From: Microbacterium sp. zg-Y818
GTDB lineage: Bacteria; Actinomycetota; Actinomycetes; Actinomycetales; Microbacteriaceae
Reading direction: 5' to 3'
Assembly (NCBI RefSeq): GCF_030246905.1
Contig: NZ_CP126741.1
Span: 1,302,001-1,366,000, forward strand
DNA: 64,000 bases
Position 1 is the first letter of the stretch. The number at the start of each line of letters is the position of its first letter. The notes under the pieces were generated by a model. That model was not told where the DNA came from, made no database searches, and saw only the letters and a program-made list of their open reading frames with translations. Position numbers and translations under genes: made by a program. Positions 28,869-36,890 of this stretch are shown here, piece by piece.

Positions 28869-29615
28869 TCACTCCGGGCGGGGGCGGTAGAGAGCGCGCG
28901 CGGCGAGCCACGTCACCGCGATGAGCGGTGCGAACAGCGGCAGGCCCATGACGAGCTTGAGGGTCCCGAGGGTGGTGACGTCGCCGGCGAAGTACAGCGG
29001 AAGCTGCACGGCGAGGCGGGTGAAGAACAATGCCGACCAGGCCAGGGTGAGCCAGAAGAACACGCGGCGCTTACGGGCGTCACGTCTCCAGGCGGTTCCT
29101 TCACCCATGAGGTAGCCGGCGGCGAGTCCGATGAGCGACCAGCCGATGAGGGCCGAGACGAGCAGGGCCGTCCCGTACGCGGCGTTCGTGATGAAGCCCG
29201 GGAGGAAGTTGTCTTCACCGCGCCCGGTGAACAGTGCCAGCGCGGCGGCCGCGGCGGTGGCGATGAGTCCGCCCAGCGCCGCCGATGGCGGGGTGCGCTG
29301 AACGAGCCGGATGACGGTGAGCACCAGCGCGAGGCCGACCGACAGCCCCAGGCTGAGTGGCAGGTTCGACTCATCGGTCGCAGGGTCGTAGGTGAGGGTG
29401 TAGGTGACGACGAACACCAGGCCCGGCAGCACGGACTCCGCGACGCCCCGCCAGCCGCCCATGGCGTGCCAGACGACGTGGCCGGTCGGTCGCTCCTCGT
29501 TCGGGTCCAGACCCGCACGACGTGCGGCGCCGCCGAGCGCCTGCCCGAGGATGTCGCTCGCGCGCGGCTCGGGCTCGGGCGGTGTGGTGCCCGGCCCCTC
29601 GGACGGAGTGCTCAC
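28869..29615 (-). CDS. DUF3159 family membrane protein
   Basis: A 248-residue protein with a Pro-rich cytoplasmic N-terminus and about six membrane helices (for example SVLPGLVFVVTYTLTYD, GLSVGLALVLTVIRLVQ, FFWLTLAWSALFFTRLAVQL). It matches the actinobacterial DUF3159 family, whose function is unknown; the companion order dut-DUF3710-DUF3159 is conserved in the phylum. Start GTG 29615 overlaps the DUF3710 stop as GTGA, so translation is coupled. Two nt after its stop the acnA palindrome begins. Confidence 0.85.
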   Translation of the reverse strand: MSTPSEGPGTTPPEPEPRASDILGQALGGAARRAGLDPNEERPTGHVVWHAMGGWRGVAESVLPGLVFVVTYTLTYDPATDESNLPLSLGLSVGLALVLTVIRLVQRTPPSAALGGLIATAAAAALALFTGRGEDNFLPGFITNAAYGTALLVSALIGWSLIGLAAGYLMGEGTAWRRDARKRRVFFWLTLAWSALFFTRLAVQLPLYFAGDVTTLGTLKLVMGLPLFAPLIAVTWLAARALYRPRPE

Positions 29616-30217
29616 GCGCTGCCCGGGGTGGCGGGCATCTTCAGGGGGATGAGGTCCCGCGGCGGCATGGGGCTGCTGCCGCGAACGACCACGAGCGAGC
29701 GGAACAGATCCTCCACGCGCGCTGCGGCATCCGTGTCGGAGGTCGCAGCGCCACCGATGACCCCGCGAAGGAACCAGCGGGGGCCGTCCACGCCGACGAA
29801 GCGGGCCAGGCGCATCCCCGCGGGCGTGCCATCGCCGGTTGCCACGACAGGCACCTCGGCGAGCAGCTCCGGGCCGAGGGGACCTTCGCGCTCCTCGACG
29901 CGTCCGCCCTGCTGGCGCACCTGCTGGCGGATCTGCTCGCGGGTCTCGTCCCACAGCCCGGTGGAGCGCGGGGCGGCGAAGGGCTGCACCTGAAGCGTCG
30001 AGTCGGCGTAGTCCAGACCCACCGCGACGATGCGCTTGGTCTGCTCCTCCACCTCGAGACGCAGATTCAGACCCTCGCGCGGCAGCACCTTGATGCCACC
30101 CAGGTCGATGTACGGGCGTACCGGGTTCGCCTCCGACTCGTCGAACGGCCCGTTTGTGGCACGGTCGTCGGGCGCGGCCTTCGAGGCGGAATCGCCCTGC
30201 GGGGTTTCGTCGCTCAT
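29612..30217 (-). CDS. DUF3710 family protein
   Basis: A 201-residue soluble protein. Acidic, disordered-looking first 30 residues precede the conserved core (VRPYIDLGGIKVLPREGLNL, then VGLDYADSTLQVQPFAAPRS and GPRWFLRGVIGGAA). DUF3710 has no established function. Start ATG 30217 overlaps the dut stop (ATGA) and its own stop overlaps DUF3159, forming a three-gene coupled operon. The link to dut is positional only. Confidence 0.88.
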   Translation of the reverse strand: MSDETPQGDSASKAAPDDRATNGPFDESEANPVRPYIDLGGIKVLPREGLNLRLEVEEQTKRIVAVGLDYADSTLQVQPFAAPRSTGLWDETREQIRQQVRQQGGRVEEREGPLGPELLAEVPVVATGDGTPAGMRLARFVGVDGPRWFLRGVIGGAATSDTDAAARVEDLFRSLVVVRGSSPMPPRDLIPLKMPATPGSA

Positions 30218-30669
30218 GCGTCGGTTCCTGTCTTGTCGTAGCCCGTAGAGCCGAAGCCGCCGACCCCGCGGACGCTGTCGGGCAGTTCGGCCATGGGGAT
30301 GAACCGCGCGCGCGGCACCGGCATGACGATCAGCTGCGCGATGCGGTCGCCCACACCGATGTCGTAGGGCTCGCTGGCGTCGGTGTTCAGCAGTGCGACC
30401 TTGATCTCGCCCCGGTAGCCTGCGTCGATCGTGCCCGGCGCGTTGACGATGGTGATGCCGTGCTTGGCCGCGAGACCGCTGCGCGGCACGACGAAGGCGG
30501 CATAGCCCTCCGGCAGCGCGATGCGCACGCCGGTGCCGATCAGCGCGCGCTGCCCGGGCTCGAGACGCGCGGCTTCGGTCGAGACCAGGTCGGCTCCCGC
30601 GTCGCCGGGATGGGCGTATGCCGGCACCTCGGATGCAACAATGGGGACGTCCACGGAATCGGTCACCAC
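30214..30669 (-). CDS. dut: Deoxyuridine 5'-triphosphate nucleotidohydrolase (dUTPase)
   Basis: A 151-residue trimeric dUTPase that hydrolyses dUTP to dUMP, preventing uracil incorporation and feeding dTMP synthesis. All five motifs are visible: DAGADLVS, PRSGLAAKHG, NAPGTIDAGYRGEIKVALLN with the catalytic Asp, GDRIAQLIV and the C-terminal GGFGSTG. Two GTG codons stand in tandem (30669 and 30666); either can start. Only 9 nt separate it from the divergent DUF3093 start, so promoters must reach into the opposite coding sequence. First gene of the dut-DUF3710-DUF3159 operon. Confidence 0.96.
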   Translation of the reverse strand: MVTDSVDVPIVASEVPAYAHPGDAGADLVSTEAARLEPGQRALIGTGVRIALPEGYAAFVVPRSGLAAKHGITIVNAPGTIDAGYRGEIKVALLNTDASEPYDIGVGDRIAQLIVMPVPRARFIPMAELPDSVRGVGGFGSTGYDKTGTDA

Positions 30670-30678
30670 AAGAGGCTA

Positions 30679-31155
30679 ATGCAGAAGACAGAGGCCGGCA
30701 CGCGCCCGGCATACGCGTATCGCGAGCGGCTCAGTCCCTCGCTCTGGGTGCTTGTGAGCGCCGCGGTGGTCGGCCCGATGGCCGCTCTCGTCCTCACGGC
30801 GTTCGACCCTTCGGTGGGCCTGGTCGTGGGAGGCGTGATCACGGTCGCAGTGGTCGCCCTCATGATGGGCCTCTCCCCCGTGATCGAGGTGCGCGACGGC
30901 TGGCTGTACGCGGGTCGGGCGAAGATCGAGCTGCGCTTTCTGGGCGACCCTGAAGCCCTCGTCGGCGAGGCGGCGCGCGCCGCACGCGGGCCGGAGCTCG
31001 ACACGCGTGCGTGGATGCTCGTGCGTCCCGGCATCGACGGCCTCGTGCGCATCCCGCTCGAGGATCCGCGTGACCCCGCCCCGATGTGGCTGCTGTCAAG
31101 CAGAACGCCCGACCGTCTCAGCGCGGTGATCCGCGCCGCACGGTCGGGCGTCTGA
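30679..31155 (+). CDS. DUF3093 family membrane protein
   Basis: A 158-residue protein with two adjacent membrane helices near the N-terminus (WVLVSAAVVGPMAALVLTAF and VVGGVITVAVVALMMGLSPV) and a soluble C-terminal domain rich in beta strands (IEVRDGWLYAGRAKIELRFL). DUF3093 proteins sit beside dut in many actinobacteria; the function is unknown. AGAGG lies 4 nt before the ATG. Convergent with DUF4193. Confidence 0.85.
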   Translation: MQKTEAGTRPAYAYRERLSPSLWVLVSAAVVGPMAALVLTAFDPSVGLVVGGVITVAVVALMMGLSPVIEVRDGWLYAGRAKIELRFLGDPEALVGEAARAARGPELDTRAWMLVRPGIDGLVRIPLEDPRDPAPMWLLSSRTPDRLSAVIRAARSGV

Positions 31156-31161
31156 CGGGTA

Positions 31162-31455
31162 TTACGCCGCGCACTCCAGGCACACGGCGCCATCGGCGCC
31201 ATCGTGGTCGAGCTGCGAGCGGTGCTTCACGAGGAAGCAGTTCGAGCAGGTGAACTCGTCTTCCTGCGGGGGCAGCACCACCACGTCGAGCTCGAGGTCG
31301 GAGAGGTCGGCGCCGGGGAGCTCGAACCCCGACGGGTTGTCGGAATCCTCGACGTCAACGGCGCCCGAGAGCTTGTCGGGCACGCGCTCTTTGAGCGCCT
31401 CAATCGACTCGCTGTCATCCTCGGTCTTGCGCGGTGCGTCGTAATCGGTGGCCAT
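31162..31455 (-). CDS. DUF4193 family zinc-ribbon-like protein
   Basis: A 97-residue acidic protein ending in a putative zinc site: FTCSNCFLVKHRSQL (CxxC) and AVCLECAA (CxxC). The first 60 residues are charged and likely flexible. DUF4193 is a conserved actinobacterial family; in Mycobacterium relatives are linked to transcription, but the role here is not known. The start is ATG 31455. It is divergent from sepH with 218 bp between, and convergent with DUF3093 (6 nt between stops). Confidence 0.88.
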   Translation of the reverse strand: MATDYDAPRKTEDDSESIEALKERVPDKLSGAVDVEDSDNPSGFELPGADLSDLELDVVVLPPQEDEFTCSNCFLVKHRSQLDHDGADGAVCLECAA

Positions 31456-31673
31456 TCTCGAACGTCTCTACTTCCAGTTCAGCGTGCATGTTCGCCCGAT
31501 CGGGCGGCCATAGTTTGCATGACGGGATGCCTTTTCGCAAATGCTCTCGGCGGACGCCCAGCGTGCGCCTACGGCCGACCCGTGAAACTCGCGGCGCGCC
31601 CTGGATATTCCCGGGTGTGGGGCCGGGGCGTGACAGCATGGCGGCACACGGCAGATTGGGAGGCGTGTTTCGT

Positions 31674-32723
31674 ATGGAACAGCTCAAGGTGATCGGCACC
31701 GAAGACGGCACGATCGTCCTCGCCACCGAAAGGGGCGAGCGCTTCGCCCTCCCCATCGACGACGTGCTGCGCGTCGAACTGCGAAAGGCCCGGCGCGACC
31801 GCGACGGCGACCGGCGCGGTTCGAAGCCCAGTCCCCGCGACGTGCAGGCGCACATCCGCTCCGGGCTGTCGGCGGCCGAGGTCGCCGAATTGCTGGGCGC
31901 CCGCCTCGAGGACGTCCAGCGCTACGAGGGTCCGGTGCTCGCCGAACGTGAGCACGTGGTCGGGCAGGCTCTCGCCGTCCCCGTGCTCGTCGGAAGCGAA
32001 CTCGAGCCCGACGCGCAGCCGACCTTCGGCGCGGCCGTGCGCGCCAAGCTGGCCGAGGCCGGCGCCGTGGGCGAACGCTGGACCAGCTGGCGCGAGCAGT
32101 CCGGCTGGATCGTGAAGCTCGAGTTCACCGCCAACGACGTGGCCCACGACGCCCGCTGGACGTTCGACCCCCGCCGCAGCACCCTCGCGCCGCAGAACAG
32201 CGACGCCACGCAGCTGTCGCGACAGGGATCGCTGCCCGAGGGTCTCATCCCCCGACTGCGCGCGCTTGACCACCCCATGGGCAAGGACGAGTCGCGCTTC
32301 GACAGCGGCGCGTTCGGACCCCGACGCCCGCTCGAGACCGAACCCGAGTCCGACGCCCCCGATGTGCGCACGCCCACCGGGCAGTCGGCGCAGTCCGCCG
32401 CGATCAAGCGCGCGCCCGACATGCCGGTGACCTCGTCCGAGACGGCAGACCTGCTCGAAGCGCTGCGCCGACGCCGCGGTCAGCGCGAACCGCTCCCCGG
32501 AACGGCGGCCACGCCGCAGACCGCGTCGCCGTCGCCGGTCGCGCTCTTCGAGTCGGCGGATGCCGCACAGGCACGGTCCGCCGCAGCACAGCCGGCCGAG
32601 CACGCGGCCCCAGCCGGCCAGGAGCCGCGCTCCGACGACAACGGCGGACGACGCCGTGGCGGACGCCCGTCGATGCCCTCCTGGGACGAGATCGTCTTCG
32701 GCGCGCGCACCGAGGAGTCCTAG
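31674..32723 (+). CDS. sepH: Septation protein SepH (DUF3071)
   Basis: A 349-residue protein matching SepH, the actinobacterial FtsZ-binding protein that stimulates FtsZ assembly. The N-terminal conserved domain runs from MEQLKVIGTEDGTIVLATER through a helix-turn-helix-like part (RDVQAHIRSGLSAAEVAELL) to about residue 170; the rest is a variable Pro/Ala/Arg-rich linker ending in the conserved tail RPSMPSWDEIVFG. ATG 31674 is preceded by GGGAGG with 10-nt spacing. Its stop overlaps the stop of the convergent phosphatase-like gene by 3 nt. Confidence 0.92.
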   Translation: MEQLKVIGTEDGTIVLATERGERFALPIDDVLRVELRKARRDRDGDRRGSKPSPRDVQAHIRSGLSAAEVAELLGARLEDVQRYEGPVLAEREHVVGQALAVPVLVGSELEPDAQPTFGAAVRAKLAEAGAVGERWTSWREQSGWIVKLEFTANDVAHDARWTFDPRRSTLAPQNSDATQLSRQGSLPEGLIPRLRALDHPMGKDESRFDSGAFGPRRPLETEPESDAPDVRTPTGQSAQSAAIKRAPDMPVTSSETADLLEALRRRRGQREPLPGTAATPQTASPSPVALFESADAAQARSAAAQPAEHAAPAGQEPRSDDNGGRRRGGRPSMPSWDEIVFGARTEES

Positions 32724-33850
32724 CCCGCGTACGCCCCCATGCGGATGAGCGGGACGATCCGCTCCTCCGGGGTCAACGAACCGTGCTGGCCGACCATGCG
32801 CTGCGGCCCCTTGTCGCTCAGGCGGTCGTCGTAATAGGCGACGCCGGCGCGGGCGGCGACGAGCACGTCGCCGATCCGAGGTAGCACCTCGGGATCGGTC
32901 TGGCCGAACAGGCCGGCACGCACGGCCTCCTCGCGGGTGAGCACCCACGACCGGGCACCCTCCGCAGCCTCCCACGCGGCGTGCACCGCCGCGGCCTGGC
33001 CGGGTTCGGCGTACAGGTGCAGCATCCGGGGCTCGCCCCCGATCACCCGCACGCCGTCGGTGAGTCCGTCGCCGTCGCGCAGCAGCAGGTGGCGGTGCCG
33101 CGGCACGTCGACCATCCCGTGATCGGCGGTGACGACGACACCGGTGCGTGGCGCGACGAGCTGCGAGAGTCGCCGCGCCGCGGCATCCACCCGCTCCAAC
33201 CCCGCCGACCATTCGTCGGACTCCCACCCGTGGCGGTGGCCGAGCGAATCCAGCTCGGGCGCGTAGAGGTAGACGAGGGCGCCCGGATGCCGGGCCGCCG
33301 CGTCGGCCGCGCGCTCGATGCGTTCGTCGAGGTCGTCGGCCCCGACGAACGTGGCCCCGCGAAGAGTCGCCTCGGTGAATCCGGTGTTCGCGTACTCGGA
33401 CTTCGTGACGACGAAGCAGGGCCGTCCCGCGCGGGACTCCCGTGCGAAGAGAGGCTCAGCGCGCTGCCACGTCAGCGGGTCGAGACCGTGGCTCTCCCAG
33501 CCCTTGAGCTGGTTGGGGGCCTCGTCCGTCCCGGGAATGCGCAGGCGGTACCCGACGATGCCGTGCGTACCCGGCTCGACCCCGGTCAGCAGGCTGGTGA
33601 GGGCGGCGGCGGTGGTGCTCGGGAACACCGTGTGCGCGAGGTCCTTCTTGGTCATCGCGCCGGCGAGGAAGCGGGCGTGTCCGGAGCGGGCGGCGAGGTT
33701 GGAGCGGCCCAACCCGTCGACGACGAAGACGATCGCGCTCTGGGCGGGCGGCAGCCAGTCGTCCTCGCCGGCGAGCGACGCCCGCAGGTGCGTGACGACG
33801 CCGGTGAGGTTCCGGGCCGCGGCCGGGTCCGCAGGTAGGCTGGAAGACAT
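32720..33850 (-). CDS. Alkaline-phosphatase-superfamily nucleotide pyrophosphatase/phosphodiesterase
   Basis: A 376-residue metal-dependent phospho-hydrolase of the NPP/alkaline phosphatase superfamily. Metal site and nucleophile: [11 protein letters not shown] (Asp), [17 protein letters not shown] (nucleophile Thr), [16 protein letters not shown] (Asp and His) and [13 protein letters not shown] (Asp-His). No signal peptide is visible, so it is probably cytoplasmic. The substrate could be a nucleotide, phosphodiester or phosphonate. ATG 33850 is used. It is convergent with sepH and divergent from parC (68 bp). Confidence 0.9.
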   Translation of the reverse strand: MSSSLPADPAAARNLTGVVTHLRASLAGEDDWLPPAQSAIVFVVDGLGRSNLAARSGHARFLAGAMTKKDLAHTVFPSTTAAALTSLLTGVEPGTHGIVGYRLRIPGTDEAPNQLKGWESHGLDPLTWQRAEPLFARESRAGRPCFVVTKSEYANTGFTEATLRGATFVGADDLDERIERAADAAARHPGALVYLYAPELDSLGHRHGWESDEWSAGLERVDAAARRLSQLVAPRTGVVVTADHGMVDVPRHRHLLLRDGDGLTDGVRVIGGEPRMLHLYAEPGQAAAVHAAWEAAEGARSWVLTREEAVRAGLFGQTDPEVLPRIGDVLVAARAGVAYYDDRLSDKGPQRMVGQHGSLTPEERIVPLIRMGAYAG

Positions 33851-33918
33851 CGCGGCCAGTCTCCCATACGGGGTCGACGGCCCACTCTCCCCCGTCACCC
33901 GAGGACGCAACACCGTAC

Positions 33919-36396
33919 ATGGCCGCATCGCGCAAAGCCCCCGCCCCCGCCGCCGCCCTCGTCGAGCGCATCGAGGACGTGGACGTCTCCACCGAGATGC
34001 AGGGCTCGTTCCTGGAGTACGCCTACTCCGTCATCTACTCGCGCGCGCTGCCCGATGCCCGCGATGGGCTCAAGCCCGTGCAGCGGCGCATTCTGTACCA
34101 GATGGCCGAGATGGGCCTGCGGCCAGACCGTGGACACGTCAAGAGCGCCCGTGTCGTCGGCGAGGTGATGGGAAAGCTCCATCCCCACGGCGACACCGCG
34201 ATCTACGACGCGCTGGTGCGCCTGGCGCAGCCGTTCGCACTGCGCGTGCCCCTCGTCGACGGACACGGCAACTTCGGATCACTCGACGACGGCCCGGCTG
34301 CCGCGCGCTACACCGAAGCCCGCCTCGCGCCGTCGGCGCTGGCGCTGACCGAGAGCCTCGACGAAGACGTCGTGGACTTCGTGCCGAACTACGACGGGCA
34401 GTTCCAGCAGCCCGAAGTCCTCGCCGCCGCGTTCCCGAACCTGCTCGTCAACGGCACCACCGGCATCGCCGTCGGCATGGCCACCAACATGGCACCGCAC
34501 AACCTCATCGAGGTGGTCGGCGCGGCCGTGCATCTGCTCGACAACCCCGAGGCCACGCTCGAAGAGCTCATGGAGTTCGTTCCGGGGCCGGACCTGCCCG
34601 GCGGTGGCGTGATCGTCGGTCTCGACGGGGTGAAGGATGCCTACGCCACTGGCCGCGGCACCTTCCGCACCCGCGCGAAGGTCTCGATCGAGTCCCTGGG
34701 GCCGCGGCGCACCGGTCTGGTCGTGACCGAGCTGCCTTACATGGTCGGGCCGGAGCGGGTGATCGAGAAGATCAAGGACGCTGTGACGTCCAAGAAGCTC
34801 ACCGGCATCTCCGACGTCGCCGACTTCACCGACCGCAACAACGGCCTGCGTCTGGTCATCGGCATCAAGACCGGCTTCGACCCGCAGGCCGTGCTCACCC
34901 AGCTCTACCGGCTCACACCGCTCGAGGACTCGTTCGGCATCAACAACGTCGCCCTCGTGGAGGGTCAGCCGCAGACGCTCGGGCTGAAGGAGCTGCTGCA
35001 GGTATACCTGCAGCACCGTCTGCAGGTCGTCACGCGCCGCAGCCGGTATCGGCTGGCGCGCCGACAGGACCGGCTCCACCTGGTGGAGGGTCTGCTCATC
35101 GCGATCCTCGACATCGACGAGGTCATCCAGGTCATCCGTGCCTCCGATGACAGCGACCAGGCCCGCACACGCCTCATGGACGTGTTCGACCTGTCGCAGG
35201 CGCAGGCGGAGTACATCCTCGAGCTGCGGCTGCGTCGGCTCACCAAGTTCTCGCGCGTGGAGCTCGAGGCCGAGCGCGATCAGCTCAAGGCCGAGATCGC
35301 CCACCTCGAGGAGCTGCTGGCCAGCGAGGTGCTGCTGCGCGCGCAGGTGGCCCGCGAGCTCGACGCCGCGGCCGAGACCTTCGGCACGCCGCGGCGCACG
35401 CTGCTGCTCAACGGCGGTCCGCCGGTGTCGGCCCGCTCGCGCGCCGCCGCTCCGGCCGATCTGCAGATCGCCGACGCGCCCTGCCGCGTCTTCCTCTCGG
35501 CCACCGGGCGCATGGTCCGCGCCGACCTGCGCAGCGACGTGGACGGCGACGGCGGAACCGGCATCGTGCCGCCGGCGCGCCGCAGCAAGCACGACGCGGT
35601 CCGCTGCAGCGTGGACACCACCACGCGCGGCGACCTCGGCGCCGTGACCAGCGCGGGACGCCTCGTGCGCTTCTCCCCCGTCGACCTGCCCTCAGTGCCG
35701 GGCAACTCGGTGCAGCTGGCGGCCGGCACCCGGGCCGACCAGTACCTCGGCCTCAGCGGCGGCGAGCATGTCCTCGCGATCGTGCCGCTGTCGGAGGACC
35801 CGCCGATCGCGCTCGGCACGGCGCAGGGCGTGGTCAAGCGCGTCGCCGCCAGCGAGATCGGCAACAAGCACGATGTCGAGATCATTGCGCTCAAGCCCGG
35901 CGACCGCGTGGTGGGCGCGGCAGTCGCCCCCGACGACTCCCAGCTCGTCTTCGTCACCACCGATGCGCAGCTGCTGCGCTTCGAAGCGACCGCGGTGCGC
36001 CCCCAGGGTCGGTCGGCCGGCGGCATGGCCGGCATCCGCCTCGCCGATGGGCAGCACGTGATCTTCTTCGGCGTGGTCGACGCGGGCGCCGAGGACGAGG
36101 CGGTCGTGGTGACGATCGCCGACACCTCGCAGACCCTGACGGGAACGGATGCCGGCAGCGGCAAGGTCTCCGCCCTGTCGGAGTACCCGACGAAGGGGCG
36201 CTCCACTGGCGGTGTGCGGGCTCAGCGCTTCCTGAAGGGCGAAGACACCCTCTCGCTCGCGTGGGTGGGCGTCGAGCCGCGTGCGGTCGGTCCGGACGGC
36301 GCCGTGCGCACGCTCGCCGCGCCGGGCGCGAAGCGCGACGCCTCGGGTCAGCCGCTGGAAGACGTCATCGGCGCCGTCGGCACCGTCATCTCCTGA
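33919..36396 (+). CDS. parC: DNA topoisomerase IV subunit A
   Basis: An 825-residue type IIA topoisomerase A subunit. The catalytic Tyr131 is in [11 protein letters not shown]; the quinolone-pocket helix reads [19 protein letters not shown] with T93 and D97 at the GyrA 83/87 positions. A coiled-coil gate and a C-terminal beta-pinwheel with degenerate repeats follow. ParC with ParE decatenates daughter chromosomes. I call it ParC rather than GyrA because the subunit B gene here is ParE-like and they are neighbours; assignment by name remains an inference. A TAGGCT at 33836-33841 could be its -10. Confidence 0.9.
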   Translation: MAASRKAPAPAAALVERIEDVDVSTEMQGSFLEYAYSVIYSRALPDARDGLKPVQRRILYQMAEMGLRPDRGHVKSARVVGEVMGKLHPHGDTAIYDALVRLAQPFALRVPLVDGHGNFGSLDDGPAAARYTEARLAPSALALTESLDEDVVDFVPNYDGQFQQPEVLAAAFPNLLVNGTTGIAVGMATNMAPHNLIEVVGAAVHLLDNPEATLEELMEFVPGPDLPGGGVIVGLDGVKDAYATGRGTFRTRAKVSIESLGPRRTGLVVTELPYMVGPERVIEKIKDAVTSKKLTGISDVADFTDRNNGLRLVIGIKTGFDPQAVLTQLYRLTPLEDSFGINNVALVEGQPQTLGLKELLQVYLQHRLQVVTRRSRYRLARRQDRLHLVEGLLIAILDIDEVIQVIRASDDSDQARTRLMDVFDLSQAQAEYILELRLRRLTKFSRVELEAERDQLKAEIAHLEELLASEVLLRAQVARELDAAAETFGTPRRTLLLNGGPPVSARSRAAAPADLQIADAPCRVFLSATGRMVRADLRSDVDGDGGTGIVPPARRSKHDAVRCSVDTTTRGDLGAVTSAGRLVRFSPVDLPSVPGNSVQLAAGTRADQYLGLSGGEHVLAIVPLSEDPPIALGTAQGVVKRVAASEIGNKHDVEIIALKPGDRVVGAAVAPDDSQLVFVTTDAQLLRFEATAVRPQGRSAGGMAGIRLADGQHVIFFGVVDAGAEDEAVVVTIADTSQTLTGTDAGSGKVSALSEYPTKGRSTGGVRAQRFLKGEDTLSLAWVGVEPRAVGPDGAVRTLAAPGAKRDASGQPLEDVIGAVGTVIS

Positions 36397-36397
36397 C

Positions 36398-36435
36398 GGT
36401 CGCTGAGCGAGGGAGCGCAGCTGCGCTCGCTCACC
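36398..36435. repeat. GGTCGCTGAGCGAG-type hairpin repeat, copy 1
   Basis: GGTCGCTGAGCGAG followed by GCGCAG/CTGCGC and CGCTC arms, beginning 1 nt after the parC stop and covering the stop of the next gene. It resembles the second element at 36850-36883 and probably belongs to a dispersed family; it may also serve as a bidirectional terminator. Confidence 0.6.
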
Positions 36436-36814
36436 TACCGGTGGTGCGGTGGGTGTTCAGTGACTGGATGACCGGATCGGTGACATGCCGCAGGCCATCC
36501 GCTTCACCGTCAACCGCGGACAGCCGCGCAATCAGAGCACGTTTCGCCGCCCGCCGGTCGATACCCTCCGGCAGTTCGAACGCGAGCACGTCGAAGTCCC
36601 GATCGTCGTACTGAGGGACGCTCGCCCGCACTCGTCCGAGTTGAGGATCCTCACTCGCGAGGTGCAGATGCGCCCGCAACTCGGGATCGAAGCCCGTACC
36701 GCCGACGTAGGCGACTGCGCCGGTGTTGACGTCGATCCAGACGTAGAGCCAGGATCCGGTGGGCCGCACATGCCCCTTGCGGACGGGGATGACGCGCGGG
36801 TGGCTCAGGGTCAT
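36431..36814 (-). CDS. GIY-YIG-like small protein
   Basis: A 127-residue protein with a GIY-YIG-like opening: SWLYVWIDVNTGAVAYVGGT, where LYV and YVG stand for the two signature tripeptides, followed by DPELRAHLHL in place of the usual Arg-containing helix. The conserved catalytic Glu of true GIY-YIG nucleases is not obvious, so nuclease activity is doubtful. A leaderless-type TAAGGT lies 6 nt before the ATG. It lies between parC and parE, bordered by two similar hairpin repeats. Confidence 0.6.
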   Translation of the reverse strand: MTLSHPRVIPVRKGHVRPTGSWLYVWIDVNTGAVAYVGGTGFDPELRAHLHLASEDPQLGRVRASVPQYDDRDFDVLAFELPEGIDRRAAKRALIARLSAVDGEADGLRHVTDPVIQSLNTHRTTGR

Positions 36815-36820
36815 CTGCCC

Positions 36821-36826
36821 ACCTTA
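36821..36826 (-). promoter_or_regulatory. -10 element (TAAGGT) for the GIY-YIG-like gene
   Basis: TAAGGT on the minus strand ends 6 nt before the ATG at 36814; no ribosome site is visible. Confidence 0.5.
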
Positions 36827-36849
36827 TTGATCGGTGGCTCCTGCGAGCG

Positions 36850-36883
36850 GGTCGTTTCGTCTCGCTGCGCTCGCTCACCGACC
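36850..36883. repeat. GGTCGCTGAGCGAG-type hairpin repeat, copy 2
   Basis: Bounded by GGTCG and CGACC, with CTCGCTGCGCTCGCTC inside; on the minus strand it contains GTGAGCGAGCGCAGCGAGAC. It starts 7 nt after the parE stop, in the opposite orientation to copy 1. Confidence 0.65.
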
Positions 36884-36890
36884 AAAGGGA

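Noticed and set aside
36431..36814. A homing endonuclease or transposase for the flanking repeats
   Set aside because: The GIY-YIG match is weak and lacks a clear catalytic Glu; there is no RAYT (HUH) motif. Kept only as a question in the findings.
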